From positions 1-45,490 of the forward strand of contig CADAKI010000005.1 of NCBI GenBank assembly GCA_902788485.1: a stretch of DNA of 45,490 nt. The letters run 5' to 3'. Below are positions 16,006 to 24,876 of this stretch, piece by piece (within the stretch, counting starts at the first letter, position 1; each line of letters opens with the position of its first letter). This DNA comes from an uncultured Pseudomonadota bacterium. GTDB lineage: Bacteria > Pseudomonadota > Alphaproteobacteria > Rs-D84. A model generated the notes under the pieces. The model saw nothing but the letters and a program-made list of their open reading frames with translations, did no database searches and had not been told where the DNA came from. The translations under genes were made by a program, and so were the position numbers.

Positions 16006-16617
16006 TTATTCAATACAACAATTTACCGCGCGTTTAACCCAGTTGCCCAATTTTTTTACCGTTGACACATCGGCGGTTGTTGTTGTCGCCGGCGCAGTTT
16101 TTGTCTTAGCCGATTTTTTTTGTGCATCTAATTTACATGCATCCATCGCGCCATCATAAAATGCCGGCACAGATTCATGCACGCCATCCAAATCAATCAG
16201 ATGCATATTTAATCCCCAAAACAAAGAATATAAATCATACGCCTTGTCGAACATTTTTATTGCGTCCGCCTTGTTGCCGGCCCCCAATGCCTTGGTTCCG
16301 ACCTCCATCAAACGCATGGATGCCGCCAACAAATGTTTTGAAATACACCAAACCTCGGCACCTTCGGTGGATGATTTATCAACAATGCGTTCCATCAATT
16401 CTTTGCGCATAGAACGCACCGTGTTTAACAAATCATAAAAACCGGTTTTCTTGGTTTTTGCGCCACTGAAAAAGAAATGTTCTTCTAATGAAATCAAATT
16501 CATCAACGCAATGGATAAATCCTGGTCAGACGACAAATCCAACGGGTTTGCTTTCTTTGCGGCGTCAACCTTTTCAATCATTTCTTCCATAGTCAGTTTT
16601 TTCATATTTTTTTTCAT
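16006..16617 (-). CDS. Conserved hypothetical protein (203 aa)
   Basis: AAGGA precedes ATG 16617 at 7 nt. There is no signal peptide or membrane segment. It is all-helical in appearance: MEEMIEKVDAAKKANPLDLS, the characteristic ISLEEHFFFSGAK (about 46), then long helices EVWCISKHLLAASMRLMEVG and FDKAYDLYSLFWGLN. A Lys/Thr/Ala linker and short basic tail ending NCCIE close the protein. I recall similar short proteins of unknown function in other bacteria, including reduced genomes, but I cannot name the family with confidence. It starts 15 bp after the stop of the membrane-protein gene and is likely co-transcribed with it. Confidence 0.7.
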   Translation of the reverse strand: MKKNMKKLTMEEMIEKVDAAKKANPLDLSSDQDLSIALMNLISLEEHFFFSGAKTKKTGFYDLLNTVRSMRKELMERIVDKSSTEGAEVWCISKHLLAASMRLMEVGTKALGAGNKADAIKMFDKAYDLYSLFWGLNMHLIDLDGVHESVPAFYDGAMDACKLDAQKKSAKTKTAPATTTTADVSTVKKLGNWVKRAVNCCIE

Positions 16618-16632
16618 ATCAGTTTCCTTTAT

Positions 16633-17124
16633 TTAAATTGCAAATTTTGATACCAAAAAACTGGCAATCAATAACATCACCAATGCCATAACAACCTTTT
16701 CAAATGGAAAGTGTGCGTGATTGTTATTACGCCGTTTCATAAATTCGTACAATTTTTGTGACACCACATATATCAAACCACCAATAATTGCCCAGAATAA
16801 AAATGCATCCAAAAACCAATAGCACGGACTGTAATGCAACTGATTTATATATAATCCACCAATCATTGAAAAAGACAATAACATCAAAACGGTGTCACGA
16901 CCCCAAAAATGCCATTTACGGTTATCAAACCATTTAATTGCCCAATAACCCAATATCACCAAAAACGCACCCAACCAAATCGCAACCGCGTTGTCACACA
17001 CGCCCAACCGCCGCGAAATTGTCAATGTTGCACCAATCGCCACCGTGCAAACCGCACACGCCGGATTTGCAAACGCGTTTGATGTGATTGTTGTACCAAA
17101 TAAAAACATCAATAATTTTTTCAT
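16633..17124 (-). CDS. Small multi-pass membrane protein with CxxC (163 aa)
   Basis: MKKLLMFLFGTTITSNAF could be a signal peptide, followed by PACAVCTVAIGATLTISRRL with a CxxC. Then come about four hydrophobic segments (around 48-62, 80-95, 105-122 and 145-160). The CxxC near the start of the mature part could carry a redox disulfide or heme or metal; no further support is seen. It lies 50 bp after rsmH on the same strand and 15 bp before the 203-aa gene. I recall related proteins in other bacterial lineages paired with a small helical protein, but this is memory, not a search. Confidence 0.65.
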   Translation of the reverse strand: MKKLLMFLFGTTITSNAFANPACAVCTVAIGATLTISRRLGVCDNAVAIWLGAFLVILGYWAIKWFDNRKWHFWGRDTVLMLLSFSMIGGLYINQLHYSPCYWFLDAFLFWAIIGGLIYVVSQKLYEFMKRRNNNHAHFPFEKVVMALVMLLIASFLVSKFAI

Positions 17125-17173
17125 CTTAAACCTTTCCTTACCACTCTAGATTACATTAAATTGCGCGCCCCGG

Positions 17174-18022
17174 TCAATATGATTTTTGCACGCCACGCAA
17201 ATGCGCCGACCGTGCCCGCGGATTTTGTTCTAATTCATTTGCGTCCGGGGTTGTTGCACGAATTAATTTGTATTGTGCCGTCGCGGCAACAGGTATCAGT
17301 GGATTGCCCGGTACCGTGGTTAAATCGCGAAATGTGTTTTTTACAATTCTGTCTTCGATTGAATGGAATGTCACAACCAAACATTTGCCACCCGGATTTA
17401 ACATTTTTGGCGCCACCGATAAAGCCCGTCGCAATTCGCCCATTTCATCATTTACCGCGATACGCAATGCCTGGAATACAGGCGCCACATCGCGTGGATT
17501 ATAAATCAGATTTTTTAATTCAAATGTGGTTTTGGGTTTTGCCCGTGCTATCGCGTGCGCAATCACACCCGCACGCGACACATCACCATAATCGCGCAAA
17601 ATTTTTGCCAAATCCGCCACGGTTGCGTTTGCAATTAAATCTGCGGCGGTGGGGCCAACGCCCGACATACGCATATCTAATGGTGCGTCTCCACGAAAAG
17701 AAAAACCGCGTTCAGGAATATCAATTTGCATTGATGAAATTCCCAAATCAAAAACAATCGCATCAAACTTTTCGTCTAAATTTGCCATTTCCGAAAAAGG
17801 TGCGGCCACAAAACGGAACCGATCGCCAAATTCTTGTTTAATTATATCTGCGTCTGCCACGACATTTGGGTCACGATCAAATGCGACAACCGATGCGCCC
17901 GCATTTAAAAACGCACGCGTATATCCACCCGCGCCAAATGTCGCATCCAAAACACGTTGGCCGTGAATATCGCCCAATTCGCGCATAATTGCATCAATCA
18001 GAACCGGTATGTGTTTCATCAT
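17174..18022 (-). CDS. rsmH: 16S rRNA (cytosine1402-N4)-methyltransferase
   Basis: The 282-aa product has the SAM-binding DATFGAGGYTRAFL (about 26-39), FDRDPNVV, the catalytic-region DLGISSMQIDIPERGFSF, and the family motif LVVTFHSIEDRIVK. It N4-methylates C1402 in the 30S P site. In most bacteria rsmH (mraW) opens the division and cell-wall (dcw) cluster; here it follows dnaE. Its ATG shares bases with the dnaE stop in an ATGA overlap, so translation is probably coupled. No ftsL or ftsI follows; the next genes are small unknown ones. Confidence 0.95.
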   Translation of the reverse strand: MMKHIPVLIDAIMRELGDIHGQRVLDATFGAGGYTRAFLNAGASVVAFDRDPNVVADADIIKQEFGDRFRFVAAPFSEMANLDEKFDAIVFDLGISSMQIDIPERGFSFRGDAPLDMRMSGVGPTAADLIANATVADLAKILRDYGDVSRAGVIAHAIARAKPKTTFELKNLIYNPRDVAPVFQALRIAVNDEMGELRRALSVAPKMLNPGGKCLVVTFHSIEDRIVKNTFRDLTTVPGNPLIPVAATAQYKLIRATTPDANELEQNPRARSAHLRGVQKSY

Positions 18023-21000
18023 TCTATTTGTACCTTGACCCCCAACGCCGATATATCGGTTGCCGTGTGTTCGCCCAATTCAACCCCGCCAGGCAACGCC
18101 ATTGTCGCAATTTTATCCGCCCCATGCAGATTTAATATCACACGCGTAGAACCATGGGCCAGGGTTGATAATGTTTTTTTCAAATCTGGCAAAACCGCGC
18201 CATTCCATACATCCAATGTGATTTTCTTGGCGATTTGCGCCACCCATTGTGATAATGGTGTTATTGAATCCACAAACACCGACACCCGGTCATCACGATT
18301 TGACGATTTGCCCGAAATTAAAACCAAAGATTCTTTTGATAAAATATTTGCAAATTCAATGGATGCATCACCAAATGCAACCGCATCAATATTTCCAAAA
18401 CTGTCCGATGCCGCGATAGTAATCATTTCTTTGCCTGTTTTTGTCCGACGCCGTGAAAAAGACCCAACGTTTGCGGCAATACGCACCGGTTTTCTGTCGC
18501 CTACTGTTTCCAGTGTGCTACTGGTCGTTAATTTTTCACGCGCAATTAAATTTTTATATTGATCCAACGGGTGCGCCGAAATATAAAAGCCCAACGCAGA
18601 TAATTCATTGTCTAATCTTTGTGCAAATGTCCACGGCTCTGTTTTTGGTAAATTAGAATGCAATCTGTCTTCAATAACATCATCTTGGGTTGTGTTTGCA
18701 AACAAAGACAACAAATTCCCATTATCTTTACTTTTTGACGCATAAGACAAAATCATATCTGCATTCATAAATATCGCGGCACGATTTTTTTCCAAAGAAT
18801 CCAAAACGCCAACGCGGGCAAATGCCTCTAATATTCTTTTATTTATAATCGGCGCACATCGTTTTGCAAAATCCGTTAAATTTTTGAATTTACCATTTGC
18901 GTTGCGTTCGGCAATAATTGCATCGGTTGCCGCCGTTCCAACACCCTTGATTGCGGCCAATGCATAAATGATTTTACCACCTTTCACCGTGAACAAAGAT
19001 TCACTTTCGTTTATATCGGGCGCAACAATTTGAATACCAAAGTTTGATTTTGCATCATCAACAAATAATGCCAACTGGTCTGTATCGTTCAAATTACTGG
19101 ACATTGCTGCGGCAATAAATTCCGGGGTATAGTGTGCTTTTAAATACGCACATTGGTTTGCAACAATAGAATACGCAATCGCATGCGATTTGTTAAACGC
19201 ATACTTTGCAAACTCTTTGAATTTTTCCCACAAATCTTTGGCGGTCGCGTTGTCCAATGTTCCTTGCTCTTCACATCCCTTTAAAAATTTGACCTCTAAT
19301 TTAGCCAACAAATCCAACTTCTTTTTACCCATGGCCTTGCGCACGGTGTCTGATTCACCGCGTGTAAAGTTCGCGAGGGCCCGCGTCAATAACATAACCT
19401 GTTCTTGATACACGATAATACCATACGATTCTTTTAATATTGGTTCGGCCTTGGGGTGAACATATTCGATTTTTTCTTCGCCATGCATACGCGCGATAAA
19501 TTGTGGAATAAATGCGATTGGGCCCGGACGATTTAATGCGTTTAATGCAGATATTTCCAAAAAACTGGTTGGTTGCATTTTGCGCAGTGTTTGTTTAACA
19601 AACGGGGCATCGAATTGGAATATGCCCTCGGTCAGTCCCCGTTGCCACAATTTCATTGTGACATCGTCATCGGTTGGAATTTTATCCAAATCAACATTTA
19701 TACCGCGTGTTTGTTGAACCAATTTAACCGCATGCTTTAACACGACCAATGTTTCCAAACCCAAAAAGTCAAATTTAATAAGGCCCGTTGCCTCTAAATA
19801 ATGTCCGTCATATTGACTGGATGGTAATGGGTTTGATGGGTCGCGATATACCGGCGCGATTTGGGTTGTGGGACGGTCGCCAATAACCACGCCGCACGCA
19901 TGTTGCCCCAGGTTTCGTATAGACCCTTCTAATTCTTCGGCAACACGTACAACCTTGTCCATGTCGGCATCCGCCGCCAATACCGCCTGCATCTCGGGCG
20001 AAGAATCAACCGCATCTTTTAATTTTTTGGCGTCCGCCGGTATCAGTTTTGACAATCTGTCGGATTTAGAATACGGAATTCCGTATACGCGCCCAATATC
20101 ACGAATTGCACCACGGGCCTGCAAACTGCCAAATGTAATAATGCGACATACAGAATCATGTCCATATTTGTCGCAAATATATGCCAACACGCGTTCGATA
20201 CCCGTTGGTTCAAAATCGACATCGAAATCCGGCATAGAAATACGGTCAGGATTCAAAAATCTTTCAAACAGCAAACCGTATTTCAATGGGTCAACATGGG
20301 TAATACCCAAACACCATGCCACGATGGAACCCGCACCCGAACCGCGGCCCGGCCCGGTTAAAATATCATTGTCGCGACACCATTGAATATAATCAGCAAC
20401 AATCAAGAAATATCCCGGGAATCCCATGCCAATAATAACATTTAATTCAAATTCGGCCTGGTCATAATATGGTTGGGTATCGGTAATATTATGTTCGGCA
20501 ATCCGTGCCGCCAATCCACGCATAGTATTATCGCGCAGCATTTGACATTCGGTTTCAAAATTATCACCAAATTTTGGCAACAAAGGTTTCTCGTGCACAT
20601 TAACCAAAAATCCACATCGTGATGCAATTATTTCGGTATTTTCAATCGCCTCGGGTAAATCACTGAACAATTCTTGCATTTGTGCGGTTGATTTGAAATA
20701 TTGTTCGGACGATTTGCGTGGACGATTTGGATCGATAACCTTGGTTTGACCCAAAACGCAACCCAATGCGTCGGCGGCCTCGTAATTTTCGGGTGCCGCA
20801 AAACACACATCATTTGTCGCAACAATAGGGATATTCAAATTTTCGGCAATTCGCAAAAATTCAGGTTCTGTTTTAATTTCGTCTTCCAATCCGTGCCGCT
20901 GTATTTCAATATAGAACCGGTCACCAAACATTGCCTGCAAACGTTTTGCATATGTTTTGGCTGTATCATTTTGATTGCCCAAAATTGCCATACCAATTGG

Positions 21001-21453
21001 CCCCACATGCGCCCCAGATAAACATATTAAATTTTGTGACAAAGGTTCCAAATCATCAAATGTAATATATGGTCCCAAATGATGATTATCTGGTCTCATA
21101 TACATAATACGGGTCAGTTCGCATAAATTCAAATACCCATCATGATTTTGCGCCAACAATACAATTTTTGATAACGAAGAATCGCGCAATACCTTTGGGT
21201 CAGCATTATGCTGATTTAATGAAATTTCGATACCGATAATTGGTTGCAATTTATTGGCGGGCATAACATCAGACAATTCTGCACACCCCGACATCATATT
21301 TGTATCTGTTAATGCACATGCGGTCATACCGTCGGCAATACACAATTCCGGTATTCCAACCAAAATACCCGCCTTTTTATTTGCCGCGATGGACAAAGTA
21401 CTGGCACCGACAGATATTTTTGAATGCACATGCAGATGAACAAATCCCGCCAT
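18019..21453 (-). CDS. dnaE: DNA polymerase III alpha subunit
   Basis: The 1144-aa protein is close to the usual length. It begins with a PHP domain (FVHLHVHSKISVGAS), and the catalytic Asp residues lie in SMPDFDVDFEP, with the third in LIKFDFLGLE. The GPGRGSGAGSIVAWCL nucleotide-binding motif and the helix-hairpin-helix and C-terminal OB domain (ANVGSFSRRRTKTGKEM) are visible. It is the replicative polymerase in the holoenzyme. It starts 27 bp after secA and overlaps rsmH by 4 bp. AAGG motifs precede the ATG. Confidence 0.98.
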   Translation of the reverse strand: MAGFVHLHVHSKISVGASTLSIAANKKAGILVGIPELCIADGMTACALTDTNMMSGCAELSDVMPANKLQPIIGIEISLNQHNADPKVLRDSSLSKIVLLAQNHDGYLNLCELTRIMYMRPDNHHLGPYITFDDLEPLSQNLICLSGAHVGPIGMAILGNQNDTAKTYAKRLQAMFGDRFYIEIQRHGLEDEIKTEPEFLRIAENLNIPIVATNDVCFAAPENYEAADALGCVLGQTKVIDPNRPRKSSEQYFKSTAQMQELFSDLPEAIENTEIIASRCGFLVNVHEKPLLPKFGDNFETECQMLRDNTMRGLAARIAEHNITDTQPYYDQAEFELNVIIGMGFPGYFLIVADYIQWCRDNDILTGPGRGSGAGSIVAWCLGITHVDPLKYGLLFERFLNPDRISMPDFDVDFEPTGIERVLAYICDKYGHDSVCRIITFGSLQARGAIRDIGRVYGIPYSKSDRLSKLIPADAKKLKDAVDSSPEMQAVLAADADMDKVVRVAEELEGSIRNLGQHACGVVIGDRPTTQIAPVYRDPSNPLPSSQYDGHYLEATGLIKFDFLGLETLVVLKHAVKLVQQTRGINVDLDKIPTDDDVTMKLWQRGLTEGIFQFDAPFVKQTLRKMQPTSFLEISALNALNRPGPIAFIPQFIARMHGEEKIEYVHPKAEPILKESYGIIVYQEQVMLLTRALANFTRGESDTVRKAMGKKKLDLLAKLEVKFLKGCEEQGTLDNATAKDLWEKFKEFAKYAFNKSHAIAYSIVANQCAYLKAHYTPEFIAAAMSSNLNDTDQLALFVDDAKSNFGIQIVAPDINESESLFTVKGGKIIYALAAIKGVGTAATDAIIAERNANGKFKNLTDFAKRCAPIINKRILEAFARVGVLDSLEKNRAAIFMNADMILSYASKSKDNGNLLSLFANTTQDDVIEDRLHSNLPKTEPWTFAQRLDNELSALGFYISAHPLDQYKNLIAREKLTTSSTLETVGDRKPVRIAANVGSFSRRRTKTGKEMITIAASDSFGNIDAVAFGDASIEFANILSKESLVLISGKSSNRDDRVSVFVDSITPLSQWVAQIAKKITLDVWNGAVLPDLKKTLSTLAHGSTRVILNLHGADKIATMALPGGVELGEHTATDISALGVKVQIE

Positions 21454-21480
21454 TTCCTTACCTTGGTTTTCAAATATATT

Positions 21481-24084
21481 CTAATGCAATTTACCGTGAC
21501 AGTTTTTATATTTTAATCCCGAACCACACGGGCAGGGCGCATTACGATGAATGTTTGCATCGCCATTTAATGCCGCATCATGTGCCGCGCGTTCTGCATC
21601 TGTTTTATTTACATCTTCGCGTGTCAATTCCATACGGCAAATATATGATACAGACATCAATTTGAAATTATTGACCGTATTGCGGAATAAATCTAATGCC
21701 TCGCGCTTGTATTCATATAACGGGTTCTTCTGGGCATAGCCACGCAGACCAATTGACATTTGCAAATAATCCATTTGTTGTAAATGCCGTTTCCATACCG
21801 TATCCAACGCACCCAACATCATCTGGCGCGTTGCCATCTGCATCAATTCAATACCATATTTTTCGGCCTGTTGATTATATCTGCGAATTGCCAGGTTATA
21901 CAGTGATTCGTATGCCTTGCGTTCTGTGATATCAATATCTGTTTTCCAACTTTCTATATCCGTAATATCCAACGCAAACACGCGCAACATTGCGTCGTGT
22001 ATACCGGTCGTATTCCAATCAGCCGGGTGAGATTTTTCCGCGATATTATTTTCGCAAATCATTTCGACAACATCACCAATCAATTCGCGTGCCAATGGCG
22101 CCAAATCAGGGGACGTCATTAAATCGTTGCGTTGTTTATAAATAACACCGCGTTGTTCGTTCATAACATCGTCATATTTTAACAACTCTTTACGGGCCTC
22201 GAAATACCTGGCCTCGACACGTTTTTGTGCCTTTTCTAACGCCTTGGTAATCCATGGATGGGTAATTGCTTCGCCGGTTTTTAATCCCAACGTGGTCAAC
22301 ATTCCATCCAAACGGGCGGCACCAAATATACGCATCAAATCATCGTCCAACGCCAAAAAGAATTTAGAATCACCCGGATCACCTTGCCGTCCAGAACGTC
22401 CGCGTAATTGATTGTCAATTCTGCGTGATTCGTGGCGTTCGGTTCCGATAACATACAAACCACCCGCATCCAAAACCAACTTTTTATTTTTTTCTATGTC
22501 GTTGTAAATTTCTTGTTTGCGTGCCTCGAAATCAGGTGCCGTTGCATCCAATGCCGCAATCAATTCTTCGGCATTTCCGCCCAGTTTAATATCCGTCCCG
22601 CGTCCCGCCATATTTGTCGCGATTGTGACCGCGCCGGGTGCACCCGCCTGGGCAACAATTTTTGCCTCGGACTCGTGCTGTTTTGCGTTTAATACCGCCG
22701 GTGTAATATGCAATCTTTCACGAACCAACGCCGCCAATTCTTCTGATTTTTCAATTGATACTGTTCCAACCAACACCGGTTGTTTACGTGCCACGCAATC
22801 AGAAATTTGTTTCAAAATTGCATCGTATTTTTCATTTTTGTTGCGATAAATTTCATCGTGATGGTCAACACGTGCCACCGGGCGATTTGTCGGAATCGAT
22901 ACCACGCGCAGTTTGTAAATTTCTTCAAATTCGGCGGCCTCGGTCATGGCGGTTCCGGTCATCCCCGACAATGTTTCATACAAACGGAACAAATTTTGAT
23001 AAGAAATACTGGATACTGTTTGATTTTCCGGTTGGACGGTCACATGCTCTTTGGCCTCAATCGCCTGGTGCAGCCCGCGTCCAAATCGCCGTCCCGTCAT
23101 CACGCGTCCAGTAAATTCATCAACGATTAAAACTTCGTCATTACGGACAACATAGTTGACATTTTTCTGATACAGATGGTGCGCCAACAACGCCTGTTGA
23201 ATATGCATGACCAACTGGGCATTTTCAGACGCATACAAATTATCCCCAACCAACAAACCGGCTTCTTTTAATAAACGCGTTGCCGTATCGACACCGGCCT
23301 CGGTCAATGTCACATGGCGATCTTTTTCATCTTTTTTGAAATCAGATTCTGAAAATTTGGCAACAACGGCATCAACCTTGTTATACAAATCACTAATATC
23401 TTCGGACGGTCCCGATATAATCAATGGGGTTCGTGCCTCGTCAATTAAAATACTGTCAACCTCGTCAACGATGGCGTAAAACAACGGGCGCAAAACCTGT
23501 TGTTCTTTGAAAAATTTCATATTATCACGCAGGTAATCAAAACCCAATTCAGAATTCGTCACATATGTAATATCGCAATTATATGCCGCCCGGCGTTCTT
23601 CGTCCGACATGTCATGCTGAATAATACCGATGGACAGACCCAAAAATTTATAAACCTGGCCCATCCATTGCGCATCGCGTGATGCCAAATAATCGTTCAC
23701 GGTAATCAAATGCGCGCCACGACCATGCAGTGCCTTTAAATACAATGCCAATGTTGCAACCAATGTTTTTCCTTCGCCGGTTTTCATTTCGGCGATTTGA
23801 CCGTTTGCCAACACCATACCACCAATCAGTTGAACATTAAAATGACGCAGTCCGATGGCGCGTTTTGCGGCCTCGCGCACGACGGCGAACGCATCAGGCA
23901 AAATGGCCTTTTCTTTTTCACCCGCGGCCAACCGCTGGCGCAAAATATCTGTTTGTGCACGCAATTCATCATCAGACATTTGGACATATTTTGGTTCCAA
24001 ATCATTTATCAACGACACGGTTTTATCATACGATTTAACAATTCTGTCATTTGCAGAACCCAACAACAACTTTATAATATTCAT
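21481..24084 (-). CDS. secA: Protein translocase ATPase SecA
   Basis: The 867-aa protein has Walker A (MKTGEGKTLVATLALYL) and the DEVD-type Walker B (VDEVDSILIDEARTPLIIS). The second nucleotide-binding fold contains TNMAGRGTDIKLGG and RGRSGRQGDPG. It ends in the SEC-C zinc motif CPCGSGLKYKNCHG. SecA drives unfolded preproteins through SecYEG, which the many signal-peptide proteins of this window would use. It heads a secA-dnaE-rsmH operon with a good promoter upstream (24112-24140). AGGTAGAGG lies before the ATG. Confidence 0.98.
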   Translation of the reverse strand: MNIIKLLLGSANDRIVKSYDKTVSLINDLEPKYVQMSDDELRAQTDILRQRLAAGEKEKAILPDAFAVVREAAKRAIGLRHFNVQLIGGMVLANGQIAEMKTGEGKTLVATLALYLKALHGRGAHLITVNDYLASRDAQWMGQVYKFLGLSIGIIQHDMSDEERRAAYNCDITYVTNSELGFDYLRDNMKFFKEQQVLRPLFYAIVDEVDSILIDEARTPLIISGPSEDISDLYNKVDAVVAKFSESDFKKDEKDRHVTLTEAGVDTATRLLKEAGLLVGDNLYASENAQLVMHIQQALLAHHLYQKNVNYVVRNDEVLIVDEFTGRVMTGRRFGRGLHQAIEAKEHVTVQPENQTVSSISYQNLFRLYETLSGMTGTAMTEAAEFEEIYKLRVVSIPTNRPVARVDHHDEIYRNKNEKYDAILKQISDCVARKQPVLVGTVSIEKSEELAALVRERLHITPAVLNAKQHESEAKIVAQAGAPGAVTIATNMAGRGTDIKLGGNAEELIAALDATAPDFEARKQEIYNDIEKNKKLVLDAGGLYVIGTERHESRRIDNQLRGRSGRQGDPGDSKFFLALDDDLMRIFGAARLDGMLTTLGLKTGEAITHPWITKALEKAQKRVEARYFEARKELLKYDDVMNEQRGVIYKQRNDLMTSPDLAPLARELIGDVVEMICENNIAEKSHPADWNTTGIHDAMLRVFALDITDIESWKTDIDITERKAYESLYNLAIRRYNQQAEKYGIELMQMATRQMMLGALDTVWKRHLQQMDYLQMSIGLRGYAQKNPLYEYKREALDLFRNTVNNFKLMSVSYICRMELTREDVNKTDAERAAHDAALNGDANIHRNAPCPCGSGLKYKNCHGKLH

Positions 24085-24111
24085 GAACCTCTACCTTTTT
24101 TTATCACCGTA

Positions 24112-24140
24112 TTTATAGCAATTTTATATTTTGCGGTCAA
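24112..24140 (-). promoter_or_regulatory. Promoter of the secA-dnaE-rsmH operon
   Basis: On the minus strand TTGACC (24140-24135), a 17-bp spacer and TATAAA (24117-24112) lie about 28 bp before secA. Its -35 overlaps the -35 of the divergent promoter at 24131. Confidence 0.65.
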
Positions 24141-24158
24141 GCCACTTTATGATATAAT
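24131..24158 (+). promoter_or_regulatory. Promoter of the 74-aa gene
   Basis: TATAAT (24153-24158) is perfect; the -35 at 16 bp, TTGCGG (24131-24136), is weak. It is arranged back to back with the secA promoter. Confidence 0.5.
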
Positions 24159-24219
24159 CAAATACGACAAACAAACAAGTCCAACTATTCATATTTTTTA
24201 TAAAAAAGGGTGAATTTTT

Positions 24220-24444
24220 ATGCATGAACAAACAATTACAAAATTACAAACATCTGAAATAACCAGTACGGTTTTCACGATTGCGCCAACACAAATGGAA
24301 TATATTGCCAAAACAATTGGTGATACGGTGGCCGACAACATGAATATGCGTGCATTTGCGCCAAAAATTCGCGAAATTGCCATGCGTGCATTGCAAAACG
24401 CGTTGAAATCTGCACGGTATATGGGCGCAAACGATAAAAAATAA
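24220..24444 (+). CDS. Small hypothetical protein (74 aa)
   Basis: The start follows GGGTGA at suitable spacing. The sequence is rich in Thr, Ala and Ile with helix-like stretches (EYIAKTIGDTVADNMNMRAF and REIAMRALQNALKSARYMG) and a basic end, but no recognisable motif. It has its own promoter and lies 38 bp before rnpB, so the rnpB promoter sits in its trailing region. Function unknown. Confidence 0.55.
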   Translation: MHEQTITKLQTSEITSTVFTIAPTQMEYIAKTIGDTVADNMNMRAFAPKIREIAMRALQNALKSARYMGANDKK

Positions 24445-24448
24445 TTTG

Positions 24449-24476
24449 TTGAAATTTCGATATAATAAAATATAAT
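24449..24476 (+). promoter_or_regulatory. rnpB promoter
   Basis: TTGAAA (24449-24454), a 16-bp spacer and TATAAT (24471-24476) place the transcript start 7 nt later at 24483, which matches the folded 5' end of the RNA. Confidence 0.8.
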
Positions 24477-24482
24477 ACCATC

Positions 24483-24842
24483 GTTTCTGATTCAGGCAGA
24501 CGGAGCATAGCCGTTTTGATATAATGTCATAATGGAGGAAAGTCCGGACTGCATTGGGACGCATAGCGGCTAACGGCCGCGCGGAGTAATCCGACGATTA
24601 GAGCTACAGAGACGAGCTGATTAAATTCAGAGTGAAACGAGCAATCTCTATGTGCAGCAACCCCGAAAAGGTTTTCCGCCCGGTCCCAGGGCTATGGATA
24701 ACGGGTAGGGGGCTTGACACTTTACAGCAATGTATTGTGCAGATTAATTATGCTTGTCACCATTAAATGTCTGCGTTGACCCGGCGCAACCGCATCAAAT
24801 GGCGATACAGAATCCGGCTTATATATCTGACCTGGACGAAAC
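24483..24842 (+). ncRNA. rnpB: RNase P RNA (bacterial type)
   Basis: The conserved cores are present: GGAGGAAAGTCCGGACT (24534-24550) and ACAGAATCCGGCTTAT (24807-24822). The P1 helix closes with GTTTC (24483-24487) pairing with GAAAC (24838-24842), giving about 360 nt. It is the catalytic RNA that matures tRNA 5' ends, including the two tRNAs here. The upstream promoter and downstream terminator agree with these ends. The exact 3' end is inferred from P1 pairing. Confidence 0.95.
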
Positions 24843-24853
24843 AATGGGTAAAT

Positions 24854-24876
24854 CGCACCAATTGGTGCGTTTTTTT
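24854..24876 (+). terminator. rnpB terminator
   Basis: CGCACC (24854-24859), loop AATT and GGTGCG (24864-24869) are followed by TTTTTTT. The T-tract overlaps the stop codon (24875-24877) of the convergent 1311-aa gene, so the two units abut with no spare sequence. Confidence 0.9.
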
